From positions 124,001 through 188,000 of the forward strand of contig JAXLYP010000013.1 of the NCBI GenBank assembly GCA_046351395.1: a stretch of DNA of 64,000 bases. The letters are read 5' to 3'. Made by a program: the position numbers and the translations under genes. Under the pieces are notes generated by a model, which saw only the letters and a program-made list of their open reading frames with translations, was not told where the DNA came from and ran no database searches. This stretch comes from CAYYKK01 sp046351395. GTDB lineage: Bacteria; Myxococcota_A; Polyangia; Polyangiales; Polyangiaceae. This document shows, in pieces, positions 8,916 through 17,681 of the stretch; within the stretch, counting starts at the first letter, position 1, and each line of letters opens with the position of its first letter.

Positions 8916-9423
8916 GGCTCGCCACCTTCGCGCGTCGCCCGCGAGGCGCGCAATCCGTGGTCGCTTTCGCGTCCGGCGCGCCCGCCGCCTCTCCAGCCTG
9001 CTTTTCGGCGCGCTTGTTAGTGCTAGAACTCGGCTGACCCCTAGTGGTCACCCCATTTGCCGCTCGCAACTCCGCGACCTCGGCGCGGAGCGCGGCGAGT
9101 TCCGACGGGTCGACGAGCTCGTACGCCGCGCTCACCGCGGTCTCGGCTGCCTCGATCTTCTCGCGGAGAATCCCGTCGATGTCGAGGAGCCGCTTCGCCA
9201 TGTCGAGCGCGCCGAGGGCCAACTCGCGCTGCGCGGCGTCGAGGGTCGAGCCGTGCGCAAACGCCTGTTGCGCGTAGTACAGCGCGCCGCGCACGTTCTC
9301 GACCTCGCGCGGGCCGAGCAGCTCTTGGACATGGAAGAAGGCGCGCCGAAAGTCGATCGCGTTGTCGCGCAGGTCGATGGCGCGCGCGTGCCGCTCGTCG
9401 GCCGCTGCGTCGTAGGCGCTCAT
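8908..9423 (-). CDS. Hypothetical phage protein, helical with basic tail
   Basis: A 171-residue protein of unknown function. Residues about 1-120 are helical with heptad-like Leu/Ala spacing (DPSELAALRAEVAELRA), suggesting a coiled coil. The last 45 residues are polar and basic. The ATG at 9423 overlaps the stop of the preceding gene (ATGA), and its own end overlaps the integrase start by 8 bp, so it belongs to the integrase operon. Its 3' part contains the first copy of a palindromic repeat (9036-9049). Confidence 0.6.
   Translation of the reverse strand: MSAYDAAADERHARAIDLRDNAIDFRRAFFHVQELLGPREVENVRGALYYAQQAFAHGSTLDAAQRELALGALDMAKRLLDIDGILREKIEAAETAVSAAYELVDPSELAALRAEVAELRAANGVTTRGQPSSSTNKRAEKQAGEAAGAPDAKATTDCAPRGRRAKVASRG
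9036..9049. repeat. Palindromic repeat, copy 1
   Basis: GACCCCTAGTGGTC, followed by ACCCCATT. The second copy at 10048-10061 reads GACCACTAGGGGTC, the exact reverse complement of the 14-mer, and is followed by the same ACCCCATT. Possible operator or recombination site. Confidence 0.5.
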
Positions 9424-9650
9424 CGCGCACCTCGGAAGCAAGGGGCCTTGCCCATCATCCACGCGCGGAGGTCGTACAGATCGGCGAGCCGCTCCTCGTC
9501 GCGCGAGCAGCCGCGGAGCGCGAGCGTCGGCGTGTAATCCTCGGCGACGAAGGCCGACAGCGTCCGGAAGGGCGTGTAGCGCCTCGTGAGGGTGTCCGCG
9601 TCGTCGTGGTTGCCGCTCACGCGCGGCGCATGCATGTTCGTTGTGCTCAT
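9420..9650 (-). CDS. Small hypothetical phage protein
   Basis: A 76-residue protein starting MSTTNMHAPRV, chosen because AAAGGTG lies about 9 nt upstream of that ATG. It overlaps the next gene by ATGA. The motif CSRDEERLADLYDLRAWM is amphipathic; no family is recognised. The position between an RHH regulator and the integrase suggests an early or regulatory gene. Confidence 0.55.
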   Translation of the reverse strand: MSTTNMHAPRVSGNHDDADTLTRRYTPFRTLSAFVAEDYTPTLALRGCSRDEERLADLYDLRAWMMGKAPCFRGAR

Positions 9651-9718
9651 GGGAATCACCTTTCTCGTGGGCCATGGCCCCGGGCGCTGGCGCGCCGCGG
9701 GGCCGTTTCGTTGAGGGT

Positions 9719-9913
9719 CTACTTCTTCGCTCCGAGGTCGCTGCGAATCGCATCGAGACCGCGCCGATACGCAGCCATCGCCGCGCTCGCCCGGGACACC
9801 TTCGCCCCGGCCGCGCGCTTCGTGAGCTCGAGCGCGACCTCGTCAAGGTCCGCCAATTCGTCCGCGTCCAGTCGCAGCGATACGCCGCGGAACGCCAAGT
9901 GTTCGTCACTCAT
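9719..9913 (-). CDS. Ribbon-helix-helix-type small regulator (putative)
   Basis: A 64-residue protein. A short beta-like stretch, FRGVSLRLDADELADLDEVA, leads into two helices ending GLDAIRSDLGAKK, the size and pattern of a ribbon-helix-helix DNA-binding protein. An upstream in-frame ATG could extend it to about 103 residues, but that extension reads through the GATATC array and is less likely. It is the first gene of a short leftward unit ending in the integrase and is a candidate repressor of it. Confidence 0.55.
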   Translation of the reverse strand: MSDEHLAFRGVSLRLDADELADLDEVALELTKRAAGAKVSRASAAMAAYRRGLDAIRSDLGAKK

Positions 9914-9921
9914 GCGACCTA

Positions 9922-10003
9922 GATATCGCGCGCATACACATGACGCAACCCCCGTCAAGTTCGATTGCACGGTTTCCGATATCTTTCCGCGCACTTGGAT
10001 ATC
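9922..10003. promoter_or_regulatory. Three GATATC palindromes upstream of the RHH gene
   Basis: GATATC occurs at 9922-9927, 9978-9983 and 9998-10003 in an unusually AT-rich intergenic stretch directly before the small regulator. Spacings are 56 and 20 bp. Likely an operator-promoter region, possibly autoregulatory. Confidence 0.45.
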
Positions 10004-10047
10004 GATTTTTTTCTCGTCGCGCTTCGTCATAGAACGATCGGACGAGT

Positions 10048-10061
10048 GACCACTAGGGGTC
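10048..10061. repeat. Palindromic repeat, copy 2
   Basis: GACCACTAGGGGTC followed by ACCCCATT. Partner of 9036-9049; the two bracket a 1-kb segment holding the small regulator and the 76-residue gene. Confidence 0.5.
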
Positions 10062-10095
10062 ACCCCATTGAGGGGGCCGCCCTCGGGTAGGCGGC

Positions 10096-10416
10096 CTACC
10101 CGATCGACAGGTTCACGGGCGCGGACGGCACCCCCGAGCCAAACGCGTTGACCGGCGCTGTGACCACCGCGTCCGCCGTGAGAGCGTCGACGATCGCTTG
10201 CGCGTCACTCGTCGCATCAGCCGCGATCTGCGTCTTGATCGTCAGGATCGTTTTCTCCAAAACCGAGGTCGCAGCCACGTCCGCCGAGGTCGCAGCGACG
10301 TACGCATCCCACGCTGGCTGCCGCACCGCGAGCCTCCCTACCGCGAGCGCGTACGCCAACCCACTACCCACGATCGTTCCGTCGCTGTCCACACTAGCCG
10401 TCCCTGCATTCAACAT
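10096..10416 (-). CDS. Hypothetical phage protein
   Basis: A 106-residue Ala/Val-rich protein preceded by AAGGGGA at good spacing from ATG 10416. No cysteines and no recognisable motif; the C-terminus (SAPVNLSIG) is beta-like. It is the last gene of the long leftward structural operon, downstream of the baseplate-like gene, where small tail accessory proteins often lie. Function unknown. Confidence 0.55.
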   Translation of the reverse strand: MLNAGTASVDSDGTIVGSGLAYALAVGRLAVRQPAWDAYVAATSADVAATSVLEKTILTIKTQIAADATSDAQAIVDALTADAVVTAPVNAFGSGVPSAPVNLSIG

Positions 10417-10428
10417 GTCCCATTCCCC

Positions 10429-10842
10429 TTAGCGACCCACTGCCGCATCGATTGCCTCAACCAATTCATCCGCGGCCGCGAGCACGCCGGCGAACGTCCC
10501 CGGGGACGCGTGGATCAAGCTGTCGACGCGGTCCTGTAGCGCCCTCGGCGCGGCGTCCATGGCGTCGCGGACTGCCGCAGTATGGCGGCGCAGGTTGCGC
10601 GCCCGCAGCTGCCATTCGTCGGGCGTCGTCGCCTGGCCAGCTTTGACGCGCTCCACCGCGTCCGCAGTCGAGGTGAACGCCCGGACGAACCCTTCCATGA
10701 TTGTTTGCAGCGCGACCACGCGCTTCACGACGTGATCCGCTGTCCGTTCGACGTGCGCGATCCGCTCGTCGACTGTTGCGCCATCGGCGGCGTCGTACAG
10801 TTCGGCCACGGTCGCGATTACCAGTTCGTCGGTGTCTACCAT
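10429..10842 (-). CDS. Hypothetical helical phage protein
   Basis: A 137-residue, almost entirely helical protein with no transmembrane segment. ATG 10842 is followed by VDTDELVIATVAELYDAADG. It sits 10 bp after the baseplate-hub-like gene and 12 bp before the next small gene. No family is recognised; a tail or assembly role is suggested only by position. Confidence 0.55.
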   Translation of the reverse strand: MVDTDELVIATVAELYDAADGATVDERIAHVERTADHVVKRVVALQTIMEGFVRAFTSTADAVERVKAGQATTPDEWQLRARNLRRHTAAVRDAMDAAPRALQDRVDSLIHASPGTFAGVLAAADELVEAIDAAVGR

Positions 10843-10852
10843 TGTCTTCCTT

Positions 10853-12298
10853 TCAGCTTGGGCCGATGCCCGATCCGTCCCCAAACAGTGCGTCGGCGGG
10901 GCGCATGAGTCGCAGCTTCGTCGTGGTGCCGCTGAGGCTTCGTTGGTGCTCGACGCTCTCAACGTAGAACACGCCCTCGATCCCCAACACTTCGTCGATG
11001 ACCTCAACCATCGTGTCGAAGGCCCACACTGCGCGCGTGCCGCGTAGAGACTCCGTGACGTGTCCTCGGACAGTGTACTCGAGCGACCACCCTGCGCGCC
11101 GATCGGTCGCGAGCTTCCTTTGAGCGAGCGCTTGCGCCTGCTCGTTGCTCTTGCACTTGGAATCCTCAATCGCGTTCGGGCGCAGATACCCGAGAGACAA
11201 CATCTCGAGGTCAACCGCAGTGCCGTCTTTGAAGGTGCGGGCCTGAGCGCCGCCTCCCGCCTTCGCGTGCACGGTATACGAGGTGTAGCGGCGCCTCGCG
11301 TTGTCATTGAAGCTGGTGTCAACGACTTGCGCGCTCTTGCCGTTGCGCCCGCTCAAGCGTCGCTCGATGCGCGCGATCGGGGCCTGCGTCACATTGGGTG
11401 CGCCCAGGATGATCTGATCGGCACCTGCGTGCCAGAGGAACAGGCCCGCGCGGTCGAGCTCTGGAGCCAAAAGCCCCTCGTACATCTTGGAGCCCACCTT
11501 GCTTGTAGCCGTCGGTTTAGGCGGTGGGCCCGGACTCGCCTTGTAGCTTTTGGCCGCGGCCTTGAGGTACGCGATCGCCGCACGGAACTCTTTACGATTC
11601 TTGTACTGTCTCGCGTTGACCTCACGCACCGCGTTGAGCGGGACAACGAGCGTGCGCGCGTTGGGATCGCTCAACTGTCCGAGTGTGATAATGTCCTTCT
11701 TCGACAGCGGGAACCCTTTTGCGTCCTTCGCGTTCGCCCGGTCAATGAAACCGCCCAGCGTCTCGGGGCCGTCGTCACTGTCGTCGTCCAGTTTGGGCAG
11801 CGCGATGCGTACGCCACCGGGTGGCCCACCGGGCCCCGCGCTCTTGGAGCCGTCGCCGGTCATCTGTACGCGGGCCAAATCCGCCGCGTAGAACAGCTGA
11901 TACCCATCTCGCTGCCCGTACACGTCATCGAGGCACGACGTCACCAGCTCGACAATCGAGAGCCCGGTGTAGCTCCGCTCGGACGTCACGACGCGGTCAA
12001 ACAGATCCTGCAACATGTCGCGACCCTCGATCCGTAGCGACGTGCCGCCGTCGGATATCTGTGCGCTCCGCGAGTCGATGCGGCCGCGGAACTGGACGCA
12101 GCCATTGATCGCGAGCTCAAATGGTGTCCGGTTCGGGATGACCTGCATTGCGCCCGAGAGCTTGTCGGATGGCATGCCGATCGAGACGGCAAACGCGGAC
12201 GGCACGTCGAAGATGCCCTGTTGTATGCCGTACGTGGTGGCGTAGTAGAGCTCGCTCTCACCGAGTTTGAGCGTGACCTTGCCGAAGTCGTCGGTCAT
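10853..12298 (-). CDS. Mu gpP-like baseplate hub / tail protein (putative)
   Basis: A 481-residue protein. The N-terminal part shows beta segments, LKLGESELYYATTYGIQQGI, then FELAINGCVQFRGRIDS and LRIEGRDMLQDLFDRVV. This pattern is seen in gpP/gpD-type hub proteins of contractile tails, where a V/L-x-G-x-I-D turn and an 'x-GRD-x-x-DL-x-D' block occur. A Gly/Pro-rich linker lies in the middle. It directly follows the tape measure gene with a 4-bp overlap, the usual order for tail tip proteins. The family call is moderate; a tail or baseplate role is more secure. Confidence 0.6.
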   Translation of the reverse strand: MTDDFGKVTLKLGESELYYATTYGIQQGIFDVPSAFAVSIGMPSDKLSGAMQVIPNRTPFELAINGCVQFRGRIDSRSAQISDGGTSLRIEGRDMLQDLFDRVVTSERSYTGLSIVELVTSCLDDVYGQRDGYQLFYAADLARVQMTGDGSKSAGPGGPPGGVRIALPKLDDDSDDGPETLGGFIDRANAKDAKGFPLSKKDIITLGQLSDPNARTLVVPLNAVREVNARQYKNRKEFRAAIAYLKAAAKSYKASPGPPPKPTATSKVGSKMYEGLLAPELDRAGLFLWHAGADQIILGAPNVTQAPIARIERRLSGRNGKSAQVVDTSFNDNARRRYTSYTVHAKAGGGAQARTFKDGTAVDLEMLSLGYLRPNAIEDSKCKSNEQAQALAQRKLATDRRAGWSLEYTVRGHVTESLRGTRAVWAFDTMVEVIDEVLGIEGVFYVESVEHQRSLSGTTTKLRLMRPADALFGDGSGIGPS

Positions 12299-14502
12299 CG
12301 TGTCGTTCCCTCGCGAGATGGCATCATGCCCCCGGCATTCGCGATCGAGTCGGCGGCTGCGACGAGCCGATCGGCTGCACCGGCCATCTTTTCGGCTGCC
12401 GAGGAGTGAGCGTCCGCAGCCTCTACCATCTTGCCTGCCCCACCATCCTGCGCGTCGGGCGGACCGAAAAGCTTGTTGCTGAGGAAGTTGGGATCCTTCA
12501 TCTGCTCCTCGAGCGAGACGTATTTCTCTTGGTCTGAGAACATGTTTTTGCCCGTGATCTGCGACGTCACAGCAAGCGCGAGCTGTTCCGGCGACAGCTT
12601 CATCATCGCCTTTTTCTTCTCAGCCTCAAGGATGTCGATGTTTCGATTCCAGGCGTCGTGGTCGCTGATCGGGTCGAGCGGACCGGCCAGTTTGCTCCGA
12701 TCTCCGAACCTGCGCATTTCGGGGAGGAGCGTAAGGAGCTTGCCAAGCGAGTTCAGGTTCCCAGCGTTGACGCCCTCGCTCGCCCCGAAGGCCGACGTCT
12801 CGAGGATCTTCGCGTAGGCGGCGAATTGCTTATTGGCGTCGTCGACTATGTCGACAACTTCCTTACCGGTCTCCATGCCGACGCCGAAGGAGGCGGTTGC
12901 GAGCGGAGCGCCCAACGCATTCTTGACGCCGCCCGGGCCACCCGGGCCACCCCCGGGCGGATTGAGTCCGCCGAGTATGGCAGTCTTGATGGCTTCGCCG
13001 ATTGACGCCTTGGCGACGCTCGCCACGAGCGCGACCGTCACGGCCCCGAACGGATCGTTTGCGGCCCACGAGAGTGCAGAGGCAAGCGCCGGCGCGAGCT
13101 CCGCGAATGAACTCGCAAGCTGCAGTGCCGAGGGCGCAAGCTGCTCCAATGCAGGCATGACCTGCTCAACAATCTTGCCGATCCGCTCCTGCATCTGATT
13201 GTTGAATTGCGTCGTCTTCGCCTCGATCGTGTTGGCCGAGTTCTCGAACGCGCGTTGGATCGCGCCCGAATCAAGCGCCTCCGTGAACGAGCGGATCTTG
13301 TCGCGGACCGCCTTCTCTCCCGCCTCGCCTCCACCCGCCTTGTTGTAGACGTCGGTAAAGCCCATCAACGTCTTGAGGGACTGTCGGCCACCGAGGTCTC
13401 CGAGCTTGGACAGGTCGCCTTGTGTGGCGCGCAGGATCTCCGGCATGAGCTTGTCTAGCGACTTGAGCTTCTTGCGCGACTTGTCCGCGAAAACGTCCAG
13501 GTGAATCGACTCCAGGATCGCGTCCGCGTTCTCCGCGAGGTCGAGTGGTAGGTTGCCCGCGGACGTCGTTGCCTCGGCTGCCGATGCTGCACCGCCACGC
13601 GTGGCGATGGTCGCAGCTCCGGTGAGCGTAGCCATGTTGGAGCTGGCGTCCCCCTCGAACATGAACCCCTTGGACGCGGGGCGCACAATGTACTTCGACA
13701 GTTCGCGGAAGTTGATCGAGGAGTCCTTTGCAATCTTGGCAAACCGCCGCATCGAAAGATCCAGCTGCTCGACCTTGTCGGGCGCGTCTCCGAGCAGATT
13801 GTCTACCGAGGCTTGCGCGGCCGCGATATCCTCGACAGATGCCCCTGTGGCGCGCGCCATGACGCCCATCGCTTCAAGGGCCTTGATCCCCGCGCCCATG
13901 TTGCCCGTGATTGAGACGTACTCATCGAGCGCGGCCGTCATCGCAGCGATGTCGATCTTCGTCTTGTTCGCCGCGGTAGACAGGGCGGAGTTGACGGCTT
14001 CGATCTCCTGAGGGGTAGCCGCACCACTCGCGCTGCCGGTGTTGGCAATGTCGACAACGGACTTTTGTTGGCGGACAGACTTACCCACGATCGAGGTTAG
14101 CGACGTATCAACGCCGATTGCGGAGGCGCCGCCAACGGCAAGCCCGATGACGGCTTTGCCAACCTTCGTGACGTTCGCCACCGCTTCACGCGAGACGCGC
14201 GATATGATGGCCTGCGACTCGCGCACGTCGCGCTGTCGCTGTCGCTCGACCGCGCGAGACGCCTTCATCTCCGCGCTGGCGCGCTTCTCGGTCTCGCGCT
14301 GCGCGATGACCGTCTGCCGCACCTGCTCGCGAGCAAACTCGCGCGTGGTCGCATCGGCGGCTTTGGCGCGCCCCTTCGATGCACGTTGAGCGCTCGCGAC
14401 GATTGCCCGATCGGCTCTCTCTACGCTCGCAGCGTAGTCAAGGATCGATTGTTTGACCGAGGAGTCTTGCTTCGCAACGATGTTGATGCGGACGGTAGCC
14501 AT
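12295..14502 (-). CDS. Phage tail tape measure protein
   Basis: A 735-residue protein with a basic, coiled-coil N-terminus (about 1-115), then an extended helical region with the motifs typical of TP901-type tape measures (SSINFRELSKYIV, TLTGAATIATRGG, ANTIEAKTTQFNNQMQERIG). Hydrophobic Ala-rich helices near residues 450-520 are followed by a Pro/Gly linker. It sets tail length during assembly. Its ATG overlaps the stop of the upstream gene (TAATG). At this length it would specify a tail of roughly 110 nm under the usual 1.5 angstrom-per-residue rule (established estimate). Confidence 0.85.
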   Translation of the reverse strand: MATVRINIVAKQDSSVKQSILDYAASVERADRAIVASAQRASKGRAKAADATTREFAREQVRQTVIAQRETEKRASAEMKASRAVERQRQRDVRESQAIISRVSREAVANVTKVGKAVIGLAVGGASAIGVDTSLTSIVGKSVRQQKSVVDIANTGSASGAATPQEIEAVNSALSTAANKTKIDIAAMTAALDEYVSITGNMGAGIKALEAMGVMARATGASVEDIAAAQASVDNLLGDAPDKVEQLDLSMRRFAKIAKDSSINFRELSKYIVRPASKGFMFEGDASSNMATLTGAATIATRGGAASAAEATTSAGNLPLDLAENADAILESIHLDVFADKSRKKLKSLDKLMPEILRATQGDLSKLGDLGGRQSLKTLMGFTDVYNKAGGGEAGEKAVRDKIRSFTEALDSGAIQRAFENSANTIEAKTTQFNNQMQERIGKIVEQVMPALEQLAPSALQLASSFAELAPALASALSWAANDPFGAVTVALVASVAKASIGEAIKTAILGGLNPPGGGPGGPGGVKNALGAPLATASFGVGMETGKEVVDIVDDANKQFAAYAKILETSAFGASEGVNAGNLNSLGKLLTLLPEMRRFGDRSKLAGPLDPISDHDAWNRNIDILEAEKKKAMMKLSPEQLALAVTSQITGKNMFSDQEKYVSLEEQMKDPNFLSNKLFGPPDAQDGGAGKMVEAADAHSSAAEKMAGAADRLVAAADSIANAGGMMPSREGTTR

Positions 14503-15137
14503 TAGGGCTCCTTACTTGCCGCGAGTTCCAGGAGTCGCGGGACGGTGATACGTGGGGCGTCGGGCCGCAGCCCGAAGTTCTCGGACTTCAGCGCGGCGCC
14601 GCGTGCCATGTGGTGGATCGATCGGGGCTCGTCGCTCGGACCGAGCGACACGGCTGCGCCGCTCGAAACCTCGATGTTCGCCTCGCGGAGTAGCGCGAGA
14701 TAGCTTGCCTGCGCTGCGAAGGCTGCGCGCCACGCCTCGCGCACGGCGGGTAGCTCGCGACTCGCGAGGAGCGCAGCAAGGTTCGCTTTGGCCGCGTCGA
14801 TCTCGACGATGGCTAGCTTGAGTTCCGCGGTGAGCTGCTCGCGACGCGCGGCTACTGCGTCGCGAGCGAGCTCGACCTTTGCGCGCGCGGCGTCCGCTTC
14901 GCCCTGCGCGGCGCTCGCGGTGGCCAGTTCGTCGGGCGTGGCTTCTCCGAGCTGAGCTCGACCGAGAACCGCGAAGTGGGTCCCGCTCGCAGCCTCGTAG
15001 GCGTCGAGCAGTGGTTCCAGTTCGGCCTCTAGGGCACGCAGCTTCTCATCGGCGCGGCGCACCATGTTCGCGGCGGCTGCGCCCTTTGCGGCGGCCGCGG
15101 CCAATGTCTCTCTTGCTTCGTCGATCGGGGTACGCAT
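14502..15137 (-). CDS. Hypothetical coiled-coil phage protein
   Basis: A 211-residue protein. Residues about 5-150 form an Ala/Glu/Arg-rich coiled coil; the C-terminal 60 residues are more globular (PSDEPRSIHHMARG). The start at ATG 15137 was preferred because it overlaps the stop of the gene before it. It lies between a small gene and the tape measure, the position where tail assembly chaperones are often found. No sequence family is recognised. Confidence 0.55.
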   Translation of the reverse strand: MRTPIDEARETLAAAAAKGAAAANMVRRADEKLRALEAELEPLLDAYEAASGTHFAVLGRAQLGEATPDELATASAAQGEADAARAKVELARDAVAARREQLTAELKLAIVEIDAAKANLAALLASRELPAVREAWRAAFAAQASYLALLREANIEVSSGAAVSLGPSDEPRSIHHMARGAALKSENFGLRPDAPRITVPRLLELAASKEP

Positions 15138-15457
15138 CACAGATCCTTCTCCCACCACTCCACCGTCCGTTGGGGTGTCGGCGCGTAGTCGTCGCCGGCG
15201 AGTGCGCGCGCGAGCCGGGCCACGTCATCGCGGATGTCCTCGGGTCGATCCTGCGCCATGAGATCGTAACCGAGCCGCGCGAGGGCCGAACCGTTGGCCA
15301 CGCGGAGCCGTCCGATCGGGTCGATCGCAAAGCTCTCGTGCGCGAGGATCTCATGACACGCGCGGTAGCGATCTTGCGCGCTCATCCGCGGGTAGCGCGC
15401 GGCGAAGCGCTCCAAGACGCGGTTGGCCAGCTCGATGTCGTTGTTTTTCTGTTCCAT
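15137..15457 (-). CDS. Hypothetical phage protein
   Basis: A 106-residue acidic helical protein starting MEQKNNDIELANRV. It is 7 bp downstream of the terminase stop and overlaps the next gene by one base. It could be a connector or assembly chaperone by position, but no motif supports a specific call. Confidence 0.5.
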   Translation of the reverse strand: MEQKNNDIELANRVLERFAARYPRMSAQDRYRACHEILAHESFAIDPIGRLRVANGSALARLGYDLMAQDRPEDIRDDVARLARALAGDDYAPTPQRTVEWWEKDL

Positions 15458-15464
15458 GTGCTCC

Positions 15465-16916
15465 TCAGAAGGGTAGTGGGGTTTGGCCCATCGACGGGCC
15501 GTGGTTGCGGTTGGGTGTGTTGGGGAGGTGTCCGCTCATTTCGGCGAGGGCCGCTGTCAGGAGCAGCGCGACACGGTCATCGTGCCCGGATTGACGAGCG
15601 CGGTATGTGATCGCGCCCGACGCGGTAAAGCATTCCGCGAAGGCGTGCAGCTCGCGGCGCAACGCATCGTCGGCGCACAGTGCTAGTTCGCGGTTGGCCG
15701 TCCAATGGCGAACGCGCTCTACCGCGAGTGTCTTTGAGGGCGTCGTCCACGGGAGAGCGACAAACTGGAGCCCGGCATCACGGAACATCGATTCAAGCGC
15801 AAAGCTCTCGCGCTGGTCAGAGACGACTTTGTGCGCGCCACACCGCTTGGCGAATCGCGCGATCTGATCCACTACGTCATCGGCGCGAACCGACCATACT
15901 CCGCCCTCGATAGCGTGGATCTCCGCCAGCTCGTAGTACGGCGGGAGGGGACGTCGGGTAGTGCCCGGCATCTCGATCGGTTGCCCCGACCGCCAATAGA
16001 TAGGGTCGCCCTTCGCGTTCCGCACGTACATCCCGGAGCGATCCTGCGTGCAAACCCTGAATAGCCCCCACGTGAACGCGTCCGCCGCGAGCGACGAGGG
16101 ATCGATGACTACGATCCCGGTGCCCGGCGTGAGCTGCTCGCGAGCCGCGAAACAACCGTCGATTGCGTCGGCGTCGAACGCGCCGTTTTCGGGGGCGGAG
16201 ACGAGGGCGCGCGCCTCTCGATCGTGGTCGCGCTTGCGGGGGTACAGCCGCAACGTCTGCTCGTACGAGATTGACGGGTTGTATTCCCACGTGGGACCAA
16301 TCGAGACGACCTGCGAGTCCGTGTCTCCTTCCTCGACTCTGCGATAGTGATAATCGAGCGTCGACATGGGGGACGAGTAGATACGGCCCCGGGCCCCGGG
16401 GTGCGTGATGCTCATCGAGAGCATGCTCGTCACGAGCTCCTCGGAGGGATTGACCCCGTCGACGCTGAGTTTTGCGGCCTCGTCGACGGCCCACGCGACG
16501 ACACGCGGGCCAGAGAGTGCCCCGATGCGCGCAGCGCGCGTCCAAAACCCGAGCGGACGATCGGGGAGCAAAATCTGATCGCCCGACTGCTCAAATCTGA
16601 CACCGAGGATCCGCAGGTACGTCGCGATCTGTCCTAGACGGGCGCGGGCCTCGTCGAGGTTCTCGGAAATCGATATGGCCCAATGGCGCTCCCCGGGTGG
16701 AACCACCCAATCCCCGAAGACGACCTCGACCGTGAGGCACTTCGCGGCCGCGGTGGACTTCGCGCCGCCTCGTCCGATGCGCCCCACGTGTGTTCGGGCC
16801 GTCGGGTGCTCATAGAACCGCCGTAGCTCACGACGCCACGCGTCCGAGAGGCGGGGGACGCCGGCGCTGGCCAGTTGTTCGTCCACCGCGACGAGCGTCG
16901 AGTAGAGCTCGGTCAC
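15465..16916 (-). CDS. Phage terminase, large subunit
   Basis: A 483-residue protein. The Walker A-type P-loop is RGGAKSTAAA (about residues 48-57), Walker B is VVAWAVDEA (about 136-144), and a nuclease-domain Asp lies in GIVVIDPSSLAADA (about 260). These are the packaging ATPase and headful or cos nuclease modules expected of a terminase. Its presence implies DNA packaging, yet no portal or capsid gene is recognisable in the element. It overlaps the upstream gene by 4 bp (ATGA). Confidence 0.85.
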   Translation of the reverse strand: MTELYSTLVAVDEQLASAGVPRLSDAWRRELRRFYEHPTARTHVGRIGRGGAKSTAAAKCLTVEVVFGDWVVPPGERHWAISISENLDEARARLGQIATYLRILGVRFEQSGDQILLPDRPLGFWTRAARIGALSGPRVVAWAVDEAAKLSVDGVNPSEELVTSMLSMSITHPGARGRIYSSPMSTLDYHYRRVEEGDTDSQVVSIGPTWEYNPSISYEQTLRLYPRKRDHDREARALVSAPENGAFDADAIDGCFAAREQLTPGTGIVVIDPSSLAADAFTWGLFRVCTQDRSGMYVRNAKGDPIYWRSGQPIEMPGTTRRPLPPYYELAEIHAIEGGVWSVRADDVVDQIARFAKRCGAHKVVSDQRESFALESMFRDAGLQFVALPWTTPSKTLAVERVRHWTANRELALCADDALRRELHAFAECFTASGAITYRARQSGHDDRVALLLTAALAEMSGHLPNTPNRNHGPSMGQTPLPF

Positions 16917-17317
16917 TTACCCACCCCGAGACGACGGCGCGCCGCCTCGATCGAGTCGAGCTTCGGGCGGTTCTGCGCGGCCCGCGCAGCCATACCCGTG
17001 GCGGTGAGTAGCGCCTGACGGGACTTGTCCGCCATGTCTGCGGCCGCCTTGAGGATCGCGGGATCCCCTCCCGCGGTATCGTAGAGGTAGCGGCTCGCGG
17101 CGAGTGCCAGTGCCGCGGACGCGACCATGCTCGACGGCCCGGTCCCGCAGACTCCGCCCCCCTCTGTCTGCGCGATCTCAGCGCACTGTGCGACCCTGAA
17201 CGCGTCCGCGGCTCGTCGGTAGGGCGCGAAGGCTGGATCGGCGTCGAGCCCACCAATCGACAGCGAGGCGGCTAGACGGGTGCGTCCGCCACGGGCGCGG
17301 CCCCCTGCGGCAGCCAT
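16913..17317 (-). CDS. Hypothetical protein, candidate small terminase subunit
   Basis: A 134-residue protein with a C-terminal RPKLDSIEAARRRLGVGK tail. It is placed directly before the large terminase with an ATGA overlap, the standard position of a small terminase subunit. No HTH is obvious, so the call rests on position. The start may lie further in, because the N-terminal 16 residues overlap the previous gene by 46 bp. Confidence 0.5.
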   Translation of the reverse strand: MAAAGGRARGGRTRLAASLSIGGLDADPAFAPYRRAADAFRVAQCAEIAQTEGGGVCGTGPSSMVASAALALAASRYLYDTAGGDPAILKAAADMADKSRQALLTATGMAARAAQNRPKLDSIEAARRRLGVGK

Positions 17318-17508
17318 CTCGCGCGTGTACTCCGAGCCTCGGGCAAACTGACGCCCGGGTGGCCTGTCGTCTGGGCTGGCGTCACGGGCCGGCCCGGCTC
17401 GCCATCGGGCAGGTTGTCCGCTTGCCAGTTCTCTGCTCGCCGCACGGCATGAGCACCGGTGCCGTGGGCCCGTTGGAGCGGGTCATCGCCTCGCTTGCGG
17501 CGCGTCAC
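17272..17508 (-). CDS. Small basic phage protein
   Basis: A 78-residue protein with a GTG start at 17508 that overlaps the preceding stop as GTGA. Sequence is rich in Arg, Pro and Thr (NLPDGEPGRPVTPAQTTGHP) and likely disordered. Kept because of the tight coupling on both sides; function unknown. Confidence 0.4.
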   Translation of the reverse strand: MTRRKRGDDPLQRAHGTGAHAVRRAENWQADNLPDGEPGRPVTPAQTTGHPGVSLPEARSTRARWLPQGAAPVADAPV

Positions 17509-17681
17509 GTGACCCTCACCGCGCCGCGCAGGGCGTCGAGCTCCGCGACGGTCATGCGGGCGTAGCGCCCTGCCTCGAGAGGATCGGAGACGATATGCCA
17601 CCCGCGGGGCCCGAGGCGTAGCTCATAGACTCGGCGGGGGGACTGGACTGGTTCTTTGGGGGGGTCGGCGGGATTGCTCAT
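17505..17681 (-). CDS. Small hypothetical phage protein
   Basis: A 58-residue protein with a compact predicted beta-alpha pattern (RRVYELRLGPRGWHIVS, ARMTVAELDALRGAV). Its stop overlaps the GTG start of the next gene. First gene of the packaging-tail operon after the non-coding region at 17.7-18.2 kb. Confidence 0.5.
   Translation of the reverse strand: MSNPADPPKEPVQSPRRVYELRLGPRGWHIVSDPLEAGRYARMTVAELDALRGAVRVT

Noticed and set aside
15465..16916. Terminase taken as proof of a complete phage
   Set aside because: No capsid, portal, sheath or lysis gene is recognisable, so the element is only called phage-like.
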